Positions 57,219 through 64,000 of a stretch of 64,000 nucleotides of DNA are shown in pieces; positions within the stretch are counted from its first letter, which is position 1, and each line of letters opens with the position of its first letter. The translations under genes and the position numbers were made by a program. Below the pieces are notes generated by a model, which was not told where the DNA came from, did no database searches, and worked only from the letters and a program-made list of their open reading frames with translations. Origin of the DNA: Arsenicicoccus cauae (GTDB lineage: Bacteria > Actinomycetota > Actinomycetes > Actinomycetales > Dermatophilaceae); assembly GCF_009707125.1 (NCBI RefSeq), contig NZ_WLVL01000018.1, forward strand, positions 62,001 to 126,000, given 5' to 3'.

Positions 57219-59456
57219 ATGAGTGCCCAGCCTGGTCGTCATCGCCGCCGCCGTTCCGGGACCGCAGGCCCGCGACCGGGCCGGTGGCTGCTCGCCGCGC
57301 TGGTGGTGGTCGTCGCCTGGCTCGCCGTCGGCGGGCTCGGCGGCCCCAAGATCGGCGGCCTGTCCTCGGTGCAGCGGAATGACCAGGCGGCCTTCCTGCC
57401 CGCCAGCGCCGAGTCGACCAAGGCCCGCGAGGTGGCCGAGCGCTTCCAGGAGCAGTCGACGCTGCCGTTCTTCGTCGTGGTCGAGCGCGAGTCCGGGCTC
57501 ACCGCCGCCGACCGGGCCGCGGCCAAGAGCTATGTCGACTCGATCCCCTCGCTGACCCTGCCGGGGGCGCCCCAGGTCAGGCTGCAGTCCCTGCTCGCGG
57601 GGCCCACGGTCGCGATCCCCTCCCCGGACGGCAAGGCGCTGCTCGTCCCCGTCAGCGTGGACTCGAGCAAGACCGACACCGAGATCGACGGGGTGAAGCC
57701 CGTCGGCGCGGTGGCCGAGGCGCTGCGCACCCAGCGCGACACGGTCCTGTCGTCGTCGGGGTTGCAGGCGTATGTCGCCGGCCCCGGCGGCTTCACGGCC
57801 GACCTGGTCAAGGCCTTCGGCGGCATCGACGGCGTCCTGCTGCTCGTGGCGCTCGGCGTGGTGCTCGTGATCCTGCTCGTCGTCTACCGCAGCCCGGTCC
57901 TGCCCTTTGCGGTGCTGGCCACCGCGATCTTCGGCCTGGCGGCGGCCGGCCTCGTGATCTACCCGCTCGCCGAGGGCGGCCACCTCACCCTCTCCGGGCA
58001 GAGCCAGGGCATCCTGTCGATCCTCGTGGTGGGCGCGGCGACGGACTACGCGCTGCTGCTGGTAGCGCGCTACAAGGAGGAGCTGCACGACCACGAGAGC
58101 CACTGGACCGCGATGGCCCGCGCCTGGCGGGGCACGGTCGAGCCGATCGCCGCCTCCGGCGGCACCGTCATCCTCGGCCTGCTGTGCCTGCTCCTGTCCG
58201 ACCTCGGCAACAACGCCAGCCTCGGACCGATCGGGGCGCTCGGCATCGTCGGCGCCATGCTCGCCGCCCTGACCTTCCTGCCCGCGGTACTGCTGCTCGC
58301 CGGGCGGCGCATCTTCTGGCCGGCGATCCCGCGCGTCGACCACGTTCACGCCGAGGACGGGATCGGCGCACCGACGACCCCCTCGGGCGCAGCTGCGCGA
58401 CCCGGCATGTGGGGCCGGGTCGCCGGCCTGGTCGGTCGGCACCCGCGCCGGGCCTGGGTGCTGTCGGCGCTGGGGCTCGCCGTGTGCGCGGCCTTCGTGC
58501 CGGTGCTGCGCGCGGACGGCGCACCCCAGTCCAGCTACTTCACCACCGAGGTCGAGTCGGTCACCGGCAACAAGGCGCTGGCCCGCCACTTCCCCGGCGG
58601 CTCCGGGTCGCCGGTCCAGGTCATCGTGCCCGCCGCCTCGGCCGCCCAGGTCGCGGCGGCGGTGCGGGGCGTCGACGGGGTGGCGTCCGTGGTCCCGCTC
58701 ACGGACCAGGCGGGCAGCACGGGTGGCGGACGGCCCGACCAGGGCCAGCCGCCCAAGGTCGTCGACGGGCGTGTGCTGCTCCAGGCCACGACCACACCGG
58801 CCGCCGACACCCCGGCCGCGCAGGGCGTCGTGCGCGGCATACGGGCCGTCGTGCACCCCATCTCCTCCGACGCCCTCGTCGGGGGCGTCGCCGCCCAGGG
58901 GCTCGACTCGCGGGACGCCGGGGTGCACGACCTGCGGACCGTTGGGCCCGCCATCTTGCTCGTGGTCTTCGTCGTGCTGGTGATCCTGCTGCGCTCGGCC
59001 GTCGCGCCGGTGCTCCTGACCCTGGCCAACGTGCTGAGCTTCGCGGCCACCATGGGGGTCTTCGCGGTGCTGTTCACGTGGGTGCTGGACTACCCGGGCT
59101 TCGACCCGACGGTGCCGCTCTACGGGTTCGTCTTCCTGGTCGCGCTCGGGATCGACTACTCGATCTTCCTGATGACGCGGGTGCGCGAGGAGAGCCGGAA
59201 GCGCGGGACCCGCGAGGGCGTCCTGGTCGGCCTCGCCGTCACCGGCGGGGTCATCACGAGCGCGGGGATCGTGCTGGCCGCGACCTTCTCGGCGCTGGGG
59301 GTGCTGCCGCTGAGCTTCCTGGTGCAGATCGCGTTCATCGTGGCGTTCGGCGTGCTGCTGGACACCTTCGTGGTGCGGTCTCTGCTGGTGCCGGCGCTGG
59401 TGCGCGAGCTCGGCGACCGCACCTGGTGGCCCTCCGCCCTCTCCCGCCGGGGGTAG
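57219..59456 (+). CDS. MMPL/RND-type membrane transporter
   Basis: 745 aa from ATG. It has two halves, each with one TM helix, a large extracytoplasmic domain and a block of five helices, as in MMPL lipid or drug exporters. [20 protein letters not shown] and [18 protein letters not shown] are the GxxxDY motifs of the proton relay in TM4 and TM10. Length is at the short end of the family. In front of the start, TTTCACTGGTGGAA (about 57206-57218) is an imperfect palindrome that could be a TetR-type operator. The last four codons and the TAG stop lie inside a palindromic repeat that forms a terminator, so the protein end is set by that element. Confidence 0.9.
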   Translation: MSAQPGRHRRRRSGTAGPRPGRWLLAALVVVVAWLAVGGLGGPKIGGLSSVQRNDQAAFLPASAESTKAREVAERFQEQSTLPFFVVVERESGLTAADRAAAKSYVDSIPSLTLPGAPQVRLQSLLAGPTVAIPSPDGKALLVPVSVDSSKTDTEIDGVKPVGAVAEALRTQRDTVLSSSGLQAYVAGPGGFTADLVKAFGGIDGVLLLVALGVVLVILLVVYRSPVLPFAVLATAIFGLAAAGLVIYPLAEGGHLTLSGQSQGILSILVVGAATDYALLLVARYKEELHDHESHWTAMARAWRGTVEPIAASGGTVILGLLCLLLSDLGNNASLGPIGALGIVGAMLAALTFLPAVLLLAGRRIFWPAIPRVDHVHAEDGIGAPTTPSGAAARPGMWGRVAGLVGRHPRRAWVLSALGLAVCAAFVPVLRADGAPQSSYFTTEVESVTGNKALARHFPGGSGSPVQVIVPAASAAQVAAAVRGVDGVASVVPLTDQAGSTGGGRPDQGQPPKVVDGRVLLQATTTPAADTPAAQGVVRGIRAVVHPISSDALVGGVAAQGLDSRDAGVHDLRTVGPAILLVVFVVLVILLRSAVAPVLLTLANVLSFAATMGVFAVLFTWVLDYPGFDPTVPLYGFVFLVALGIDYSIFLMTRVREESRKRGTREGVLVGLAVTGGVITSAGIVLAATFSALGVLPLSFLVQIAFIVAFGVLLDTFVVRSLLVPALVRELGDRTWWPSALSRRG

Positions 59457-59511
59457 AGGCATCGACCGGCCTCCGTCCCCCAGGCTGATGCCCTTACCCC
59501 CGGCGGGTTTT
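59443..59511 (+). terminator. Palindromic stop-codon element, copy C, forming hairpin plus T-tract
   Basis: CCCGCCGGGGGTA (59443-59455) and TACCCCCGGCGGG (59495-59507) pair perfectly over 13 bp, followed by TTTT (59508-59511): a classical intrinsic terminator. Inside lies the repeat unit found at 6214, 9131 and 59861. The left arm includes the last codons and TAG stop of the MMPL gene. Confidence 0.85.
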
Positions 59512-59553
59512 GGGGCGGTCGGCGAGCGGGCATCACGCTGTCGCCGGCCGTGA

Positions 59554-59862
59554 TGGACCGGACAGCAGCTCCGCGACCTCACCCTCGAGCCTGGCACCTA
59601 CTCCGTCGAGGAGCAACGGCGCCTCGACACGGTCACCGTCACGGACGCCGAGCTGGCGGCGGCCACCTGCCGGGACGGCGCTCGCTGCTACGTCGCCGTG
59701 CAGGACATCGTCTACGACATGAGCGGCTTCCCTTCGTGGATCAAGCAGGGGCGCCGCCACGGGATCCAGGCGGGCACGGACGCCACCGCGGCCTTCGTCA
59801 GGTCGGGGCACGCCAGAGGCAAGCTGCAGTCGATGCCGGTGGTGGGTCGCCTGCACCGCTGA
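59554..59862 (+). pseudogene. Cytochrome-b5-like domain without a usable start codon
   Basis: A 103-codon frame opened by TGA (59551) and ended by TGA (59860). It reads VTVTDAELAAATCRDGARCYVAVQDIVYDMSGF, then RRHGIQAGTDATAAFVRSGHARGKL and MPVVGRL, a good match by eye to bacterial cytochrome-b5/MAPR-type haem-binding domains. No ATG, GTG or TTG precedes the conserved region; the first GTG lies inside it, at AVQD. So either the 5' end was lost or shifted by a frameshift (the +1 frame has an ATG at 59552), or translation starts in an unusual way. It sits between two copies of the palindromic element, and its stop codon lies in the second. Probably a truncated gene. Confidence 0.55.
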
Positions 59863-59930
59863 TGCCCCTACCGGGGGCCGGATCATCAGCCTGGCGAACG
59901 AAGGCCGGTCGATGCCCCTACCCCCGGTAG
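59861..59930. repeat. Palindromic stop-codon element, copy D
   Basis: GATGCCCCT, then one full unit 59870-59919 (ACCGGGGGCCGGATCATCAG ... CGATGCCCCT) and ACCCCCGGTAG. It begins at the stop of the cytochrome-b5-like frame and ends two bases before the stop of the convergent Rv1339-like gene. The final CCCCCGGTAGGTCAGAG is identical to the malQ 3' end at 9381-9397. Confidence 0.88.
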
Positions 59931-59931
59931 G

Positions 59932-60705
59932 TCAGAGTGGGTAGGTGCGCTCGGGCTCCGCGAGCTCGACCTCGCCCGTCCACACCGACGCGGCCTGGGC
60001 GCGGCACACCTGCGGGTCGTTCCAGGACGGGATGTGCGTCAGCATCAGCCGCTGCACACCTCCGGCCTCCACCGCGGCGGCAGCGGCCCGCGACCCGGTC
60101 AGGTGAATGTCGCGCGTGTCGTCCCGACCGTCCACGAAGGCCGAGTCCGCCAGCACCAGCGTGGCCCCCGCGAACAGCTCCGACAGCTCGGGGCAGGAGT
60201 CGGTGTCGCCGCTGTAGGCCAGCGCCTGGCCGTCCGCCTCCACGCGCAGCCCATAGGCCTCGACCGGGTGGTTGACCGGCACCGGCGTCACCGTGAACGG
60301 CCCGATCCGGACCGGCCGACGGGCCTCCCACTCGCGATAGTCCAGCTGCCCGGCCAGCGCCGACCCCTCCCCGCCGCCGTAGGCCTCGGCCATCCGGCGC
60401 TCCACACCACGGGGACCGTGCACCGGCAACCGTCCGTCATCCGCACCCCGCGACGGGGCGTACTTGCGCGTGACGTACAGCCCGCACACGTCGAGGCAGT
60501 GGTCGGGGTGCAGGTGCGACAGCAGCACCGCGTCGAGCGCGTCGAGGGCCAGGTGCCGCTGCAGCACCCCGAGCGCGCCGTTGCCGAGGTCCAGCACGAT
60601 CGACCAGGTGCGCCCGTCCGGGTCCTCGGCCTGCACCAGGTAGCAGGACGCCGGCGACTGCGGCCCCGGGAAGGACCCCGAGCAGCCGATCACGGTCATT
60701 CTCAC
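59932..60705 (-). CDS. Metallo-beta-lactamase-fold hydrolase (Rv1339-like)
   Basis: 257 aa from GTG overlapping the murI stop; an ATG two codons on is also possible. It has an MBL/RNase Z-like fold: [20 protein letters not shown] at the N-terminus, [16 protein letters not shown] (HxHxDH zinc site), [24 protein letters not shown] and THIPSWNDP. This is the family of mycobacterial Rv1339, reported as an atypical cAMP phosphodiesterase, and the gene order with murI is the mycobacterial one. It converges with the cytochrome-b5-like remnant. Confidence 0.88.
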   Translation of the reverse strand: MRMTVIGCSGSFPGPQSPASCYLVQAEDPDGRTWSIVLDLGNGALGVLQRHLALDALDAVLLSHLHPDHCLDVCGLYVTRKYAPSRGADDGRLPVHGPRGVERRMAEAYGGGEGSALAGQLDYREWEARRPVRIGPFTVTPVPVNHPVEAYGLRVEADGQALAYSGDTDSCPELSELFAGATLVLADSAFVDGRDDTRDIHLTGSRAAAAAVEAGGVQRLMLTHIPSWNDPQVCRAQAASVWTGEVELAEPERTYPL

Positions 60706-61508
60706 GGGGCACCTCTGTCGTCGGCGAACACGGTGTCCACCTCGGGGCCGAGGAAGCGACGCGCCAGCCGACGGAACTCCTCGGGGTCGCCGGTGGTGGT
60801 GAACCCGTGGGACGGAGGCCCCTGGTCGGAGGGTCGCAGCGCGTCACCGTCGGCCAGCACGCGGTAGACGTCCTTGGCAGTCTCCTCGGCGGACGACACC
60901 AGTGTCACCGTGTCTCCCATCACATAGGAGATGACGCCGGTGAGCAGCGGGTAGTGCGTGCAGCCGAGGATCAGCGTGTCGACCCCCTGGGCGATGACGG
61001 GCTCGAGATAGCCGCGCGCGACGTCGAGCACCTCGTGACCGCCCGTGACGCCGGACTCGACCAGCTCCACGAAGCGTGGGCACGGCTGGCTCACCACGCG
61101 GATCTGCGGCGCCGCCGCGAACGCGTCCGGGTAGGCCCGGCTCTGGTGCGTCCCGCGGGTCGAGATGACGCCGACGACGTCGTTGCGGGTGGCGGCGGCG
61201 GCGCGTCGCACGGCCGGCCGGATGACCTCCACCACGGGCACGGCATACCGCTCCCGCGCGTCGTGCAGGACCGCGGCGCTGGCGGTGTTGCAGGCGATCA
61301 CGAGGACCTTGACGCCGTGGTCGACCAGCCGGTCGAGGCACTCGAGCGCGAAGCGCCGGGTCTCGGCGATCGGGCGGGGGCCGTATGGCGCCCGCGCCGT
61401 GTCACCGAGGTAGGCGATCGACTCGCTCGGCATCTGGTCGAGCACGGCCCGGGCGACCGTGAGGCCCCCGTAGCCGGAGTCGAAGATGCCGATGGGTGCG
61501 TCGCTCAC
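60702..61508 (-). CDS. murI: Glutamate racemase
   Basis: 268 aa from GTG. It makes D-glutamate for peptidoglycan. [17 protein letters not shown] holds the N-terminal Asp-Ser; [14 protein letters not shown] has the first catalytic cysteine and [14 protein letters not shown] the second with its histidine. [15 protein letters not shown] is family-typical. Length normal. It is cotranscribed with the Rv1339-like gene and lies 28 bases from the ABC ATPase stop behind it. Confidence 0.96.
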   Translation of the reverse strand: MSDAPIGIFDSGYGGLTVARAVLDQMPSESIAYLGDTARAPYGPRPIAETRRFALECLDRLVDHGVKVLVIACNTASAAVLHDARERYAVPVVEVIRPAVRRAAAATRNDVVGVISTRGTHQSRAYPDAFAAAPQIRVVSQPCPRFVELVESGVTGGHEVLDVARGYLEPVIAQGVDTLILGCTHYPLLTGVISYVMGDTVTLVSSAEETAKDVYRVLADGDALRPSDQGPPSHGFTTTGDPEEFRRLARRFLGPEVDTVFADDRGAP

Positions 61509-61536
61509 CCGACCGAGGATAGAGGCTGGGGAGGCG

Positions 61537-62385
61537 TCAGCCGTCGTGCGACTCCGACCGCATCCGCGACAGGAAGGCACGGGTGCGGTCGTGCTGCGGG
61601 TTGCCGATGACCTCGCGCGGCGGCCCCTGCTCGACGACGACCCCGGCGTCCATGAACACGACGTGGTCGGCCACCTCGCGGGCGAAGGCCATCTCGTGCG
61701 TCACCACGATCATCGTCATCCCGGACGCGGCGAGCTCGCGCATGACGGTGAGCACCTCGCCCACCAGCTCGGGGTCGAGCGCCGACGTCGGCTCGTCGAA
61801 GAGCATCAGCTTGGGCTGCATCGCGAGCGCCCGCGCGATGGCCACGCGCTGCTGCTGACCCCCGGACAGCTGGCCGGGATAGGCGTCGGCCTTCTCAGCG
61901 AGGCCGACCCGGTCGAGCAGCTGCACCGCCCGCTCCTTGACCTCGGTCTTGCGCTCGCCCTTGACCTGGACCGGCGCCTCCATGACGTTCGCGAGGACCG
62001 TCATGTGCGGGAAGAGGTTGAACCGTTGGAAGACCATGCCGATCTCGCGCCGCTGCGCCGCGACCTGCTTGTCGGTCAGGTGGTGCAGCCGCCCGCCCGC
62101 GTCGCGGTAGCCCATGAGGTCCCCGTCGACCCAGATGCGGCCGCCGTCGATCGACTCGAGCTGGTTGATGCAGCGCAGGAAGGTCGTCTTGCCCGACCCG
62201 GACGGCCCGAGCAGGCACACGACCTGCCCCTGGCGGACGTCCATGTCGATGCCCTTGAGCACCTCGTTGCCGTGGAACGCCTTGTGGACGTTGACGGCGT
62301 GCACCAGAGGTATGCCGTCCCGGCCGGCCCCTCGCGCGTCGCCGTCACGCCCGGTGGCGGCGGGCTCCGTCATACGGCTGCTCAT
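61537..62385 (-). CDS. Second amino-acid ABC transporter, ATP-binding protein
   Basis: 282 aa. Walker [11 protein letters not shown]-loop FQRFNLFPH, signature LSGGQQQR and Walker [15 protein letters not shown], the GlnQ-like group; it also has [21 protein letters not shown]. An N-terminal extension of about 25 polar residues precedes the domain. The ATG overlaps the permease stop by one base (TGATG), the same junction as in the operon at 6.5-9 kb. Compared with that operon it has normal EPTSALD. The substrate is unknown. Confidence 0.92.
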   Translation of the reverse strand: MSSRMTEPAATGRDGDARGAGRDGIPLVHAVNVHKAFHGNEVLKGIDMDVRQGQVVCLLGPSGSGKTTFLRCINQLESIDGGRIWVDGDLMGYRDAGGRLHHLTDKQVAAQRREIGMVFQRFNLFPHMTVLANVMEAPVQVKGERKTEVKERAVQLLDRVGLAEKADAYPGQLSGGQQQRVAIARALAMQPKLMLFDEPTSALDPELVGEVLTVMRELAASGMTMIVVTHEMAFAREVADHVVFMDAGVVVEQGPPREVIGNPQHDRTRAFLSRMRSESHDG

Positions 62386-63374
62386 CAGTGGCTCCCCGTG
62401 GTCGCGAGCAGCCGCTTGACGGTCTGGTCCTTCTTGCCGGGCGCGCTGCCGAAGCCCTTGCCGAAGTGCCGCTCGAGGTAGTACTGGCCGACCATGAGGA
62501 TCGAGCACACGACGAGATACCAGCACACGGCCGCCATCATCGTGGGCATGATCTGCAGGGTCCGCTGGCCGATCACCTGGGTCTGGTAGAACAGCTCGGC
62601 GCTGATCGGGACGGCCGACAGCAGCGAGGTGTCCTTGACCATGGCGAGGGTCTCGTTGCCGGTGGGCGGCACGATCACGCGCATGGCCTGGGGCAGGACG
62701 ATCCGGCGCATGGTCTTGCCCGCGGGCATGCCGAGTGCCTGGGCCGCCTCGCGCTGCCCCTGGTCGACGGACAGGATCCCGGCGCGGGCGATCTCGGCCA
62801 TGTAGGCCGCCTCGGACAGGCCCAGGCCGATGACGCCGGCCCACAGGGTGGACGAGAAGGCGTTGACGTCGATCTGGGTGAGGGTGAGGTCTGTCCCGAG
62901 GCCGAGGGCTCCCGCGATCTGCTGGCCGAAGGGCACGCCCAGGGTCAGCTCGGGGTAGAGGTAGCCGACGCCGGTGCCGAGCATGACCAGCAGCACGAGG
63001 CGGGGGATGGAGCGGAAGAACCACGTGTAGGCCGCCGCGGTGAAGGTCAGCACCGGGTTGGACGACAACCGCATGACGGCGAGGACCACGCCGAGGGTGA
63101 CGCCGATGACCATGGCACCGAGGGTGCCGAGGATCGTGCCCATGATGAGGCCGTTGAGCACCGGCTTGTAGTTCATGACCTTGACCATGAACGCCAGGTC
63201 CCAGCGCTCGTTGGTGAGGAACGAGCTCACCATCATGGCCAGGAGGACCAGGATGACGGCGACGGCCACCCAGCGCCAGGGGTGCCGGACCGGCCGGGCG
63301 TCGATGGCGCCCGGCCGGTCCGTCGTGCTGTCCGGCTGCCCCTGCTGCTGCGGCCTCGAGACGGAGTCAGCCAT
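62385..63374 (-). CDS. Second amino-acid ABC transporter, permease
   Basis: 329 aa, longer than the first permease because of an N-terminal polar tail and an extra TM helix ([19 protein letters not shown]). The EAA loop reads [34 protein letters not shown]. The other helices fit the HisM/GlnP fold. It starts three bases after the binding-protein stop and is coupled to the ATPase, so the operon order is binding protein, permease, ATPase. Confidence 0.92.
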   Translation of the reverse strand: MADSVSRPQQQGQPDSTTDRPGAIDARPVRHPWRWVAVAVILVLLAMMVSSFLTNERWDLAFMVKVMNYKPVLNGLIMGTILGTLGAMVIGVTLGVVLAVMRLSSNPVLTFTAAAYTWFFRSIPRLVLLVMLGTGVGYLYPELTLGVPFGQQIAGALGLGTDLTLTQIDVNAFSSTLWAGVIGLGLSEAAYMAEIARAGILSVDQGQREAAQALGMPAGKTMRRIVLPQAMRVIVPPTGNETLAMVKDTSLLSAVPISAELFYQTQVIGQRTLQIMPTMMAAVCWYLVVCSILMVGQYYLERHFGKGFGSAPGKKDQTVKRLLATTGSH

Positions 63375-63377
63375 GGA

Positions 63378-64000
63378 TCAGGGGTTCACCGGGAACTCGG
63401 TGACGGCGCCGTCGGCGTTGTTCCACTTCTCGAGGATCTTCTTGTAGTCCCCGGACTTCTCCAGCGCGGCGAAGGCGCCGCCGATGGCGTCCGCGAGGTC
63501 CTTCTGGTCCTTGGGGACGACGATGCCGTACGGCGCGGAGTCGTAGAGCTCACCGACCTTCTCCAGCTGGCCGTTGGTCTGCTTGACGGCGTAGTTGGTG
63601 ATCGGGGAGTCGGCGGCCATGGCGTCGACCTTGCCCGAGGACAGGTCCGCGGTCACCTTGGACTGCTCGGTCTCGACGATCTGGGTGATGGCGGGCTGGC
63701 CGCCGTCGGTGCACTTCTTGGAGCGGGCGGTGAGGTCGTCGATCTGGACCGTCCCCTTCTGCACGCCGACCTTGAGGCCGCACGCCTTGGCCGGGTCCAC
63801 CTGCTTGGGGTTGCCCTTCTTGACCGCCCACAGGGTCCCGGCGTTGAAGTACTGCACCATGTTGACCTTCTGCTTGCGGTCGTCGTTGATCGTGAACGAC
63901 GAGACGCCGACGTCGAACTTGCCGGAGGTCACGCCGAGGATGATCGACGGGAACTCGGCGTTCTGGAAGTCCGCCTTGAGGCCGAGCTTCTGCGCGGCGG
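63378..64000 (-). CDS. Second amino-acid ABC transporter, substrate-binding protein (partial)
   Basis: C-terminal about 207 residues; the start is beyond the right edge. The extracytoplasmic solute-binding domain of family 3 is recognised by FPSIILGVTSGKFDVGVSSFTINDDRKQ, LKVGVQKGTVQ and a hinge near SGKVDAMAADSPITNYAV; it ends YKKILEKWNNADGAVTEFPVNP. It should bind a polar amino acid and give it to the permease. It keeps reading open through base 64000, so no terminator or promoter of this operon is visible here. Confidence 0.9.
   Translation of the reverse strand, partial: AAQKLGLKADFQNAEFPSIILGVTSGKFDVGVSSFTINDDRKQKVNMVQYFNAGTLWAVKKGNPKQVDPAKACGLKVGVQKGTVQIDDLTARSKKCTDGGQPAITQIVETEQSKVTADLSSGKVDAMAADSPITNYAVKQTNGQLEKVGELYDSAPYGIVVPKDQKDLADAIGGAFAALEKSGDYKKILEKWNNADGAVTEFPVNP

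Overview
The window is very GC-rich DNA with dense bidirectional coding, many GTG starts, 4-base ATGA/GTGA gene overlaps, a mycothiol-type DsbA-fold reductase and the actinobacterial order murI / Rv1339-like / rph / rdgB. This is a high-GC actinobacterium, most likely Micrococcales (Intrasporangiaceae/Dermatophilaceae type); the genus cannot be fixed from the sequence. No rRNA, prophage, integrase, transposase or CRISPR array is seen.

Layout. 1-3.5 kb: succinyl-CoA:3-ketoacid CoA-transferase genes, a decayed thiolase, tRNA-Pro and tRNA-Gly, rpiB and a mycothiol-type reductase. 3.6-9.4 kb: pepN and a polar amino-acid ABC transporter. 9.4-15.8 kb: malQ, an MscS channel, a truncated haemoglobin, a GH13 alpha-glucosidase with a maltose-type operator, and a GDPD phosphodiesterase. 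15.8-26.3 kb: an MFS transporter, two thioesterases, a RecQ helicase with a phosphoribosyltransferase-like tail, poxB, ettA and ssb. 26.5-30 kb: a pair of dynamin-like GTPases. 30.1-33.5 kb: a DsbA-like/VKOR disulfide pair and a secreted 5'-nucleotidase. 33.9-42.1 kb: an ArdA-like gene next to tRNA-Arg, a Sfp-type PPTase, an M1 peptidase, a 1289-aa Pls-type membrane NRPS and a PrsW-type membrane protease. 42.1-45.7 kb: orn, tRNA-His, a WXG100-like protein coupled to a GHSQG hydrolase, and a CopC-like protein. 45.8-53.6 kb: an exopolysaccharide locus (GT2 synthase, nucleotide-sugar dehydrogenase, SDR, GH18, secreted protein, CE4 deacetylase). 53.7-64 kb: tRNA-Lys, a DUF3618 protein, bcp, tRNA-Leu, arfB, rdgB-rph, an MMPL transporter, a cytochrome-b5-like remnant, an Rv1339-like hydrolase, murI and a second amino-acid ABC transporter that runs off the right edge.

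Main points of interest. (1) A single-module adenylation/carrier/six-TM/three-beta-helix synthetase of the epsilon-poly-lysine synthetase type, translationally coupled to an M1 peptidase and near a PPTase; its adenylation-pocket residues read DAESIGTVVK, close to a lysine code. This predicts a secreted poly-basic-amino-acid system. (2) A family of roughly 50-60 bp palindromic elements at four places, each abutting or overlapping a stop codon and once forming a hairpin plus T-tract terminator; five tandem copies lie behind malQ. (3) A strongly enriched DNA word, CGNCATAC, present in coding and intergenic DNA in every reading frame. (4) Two TGTGAC-N4-GTCAC(A/T) palindromes in front of two arms of the exopolysaccharide locus. 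Functions are read from motifs and context only; no database search was run.
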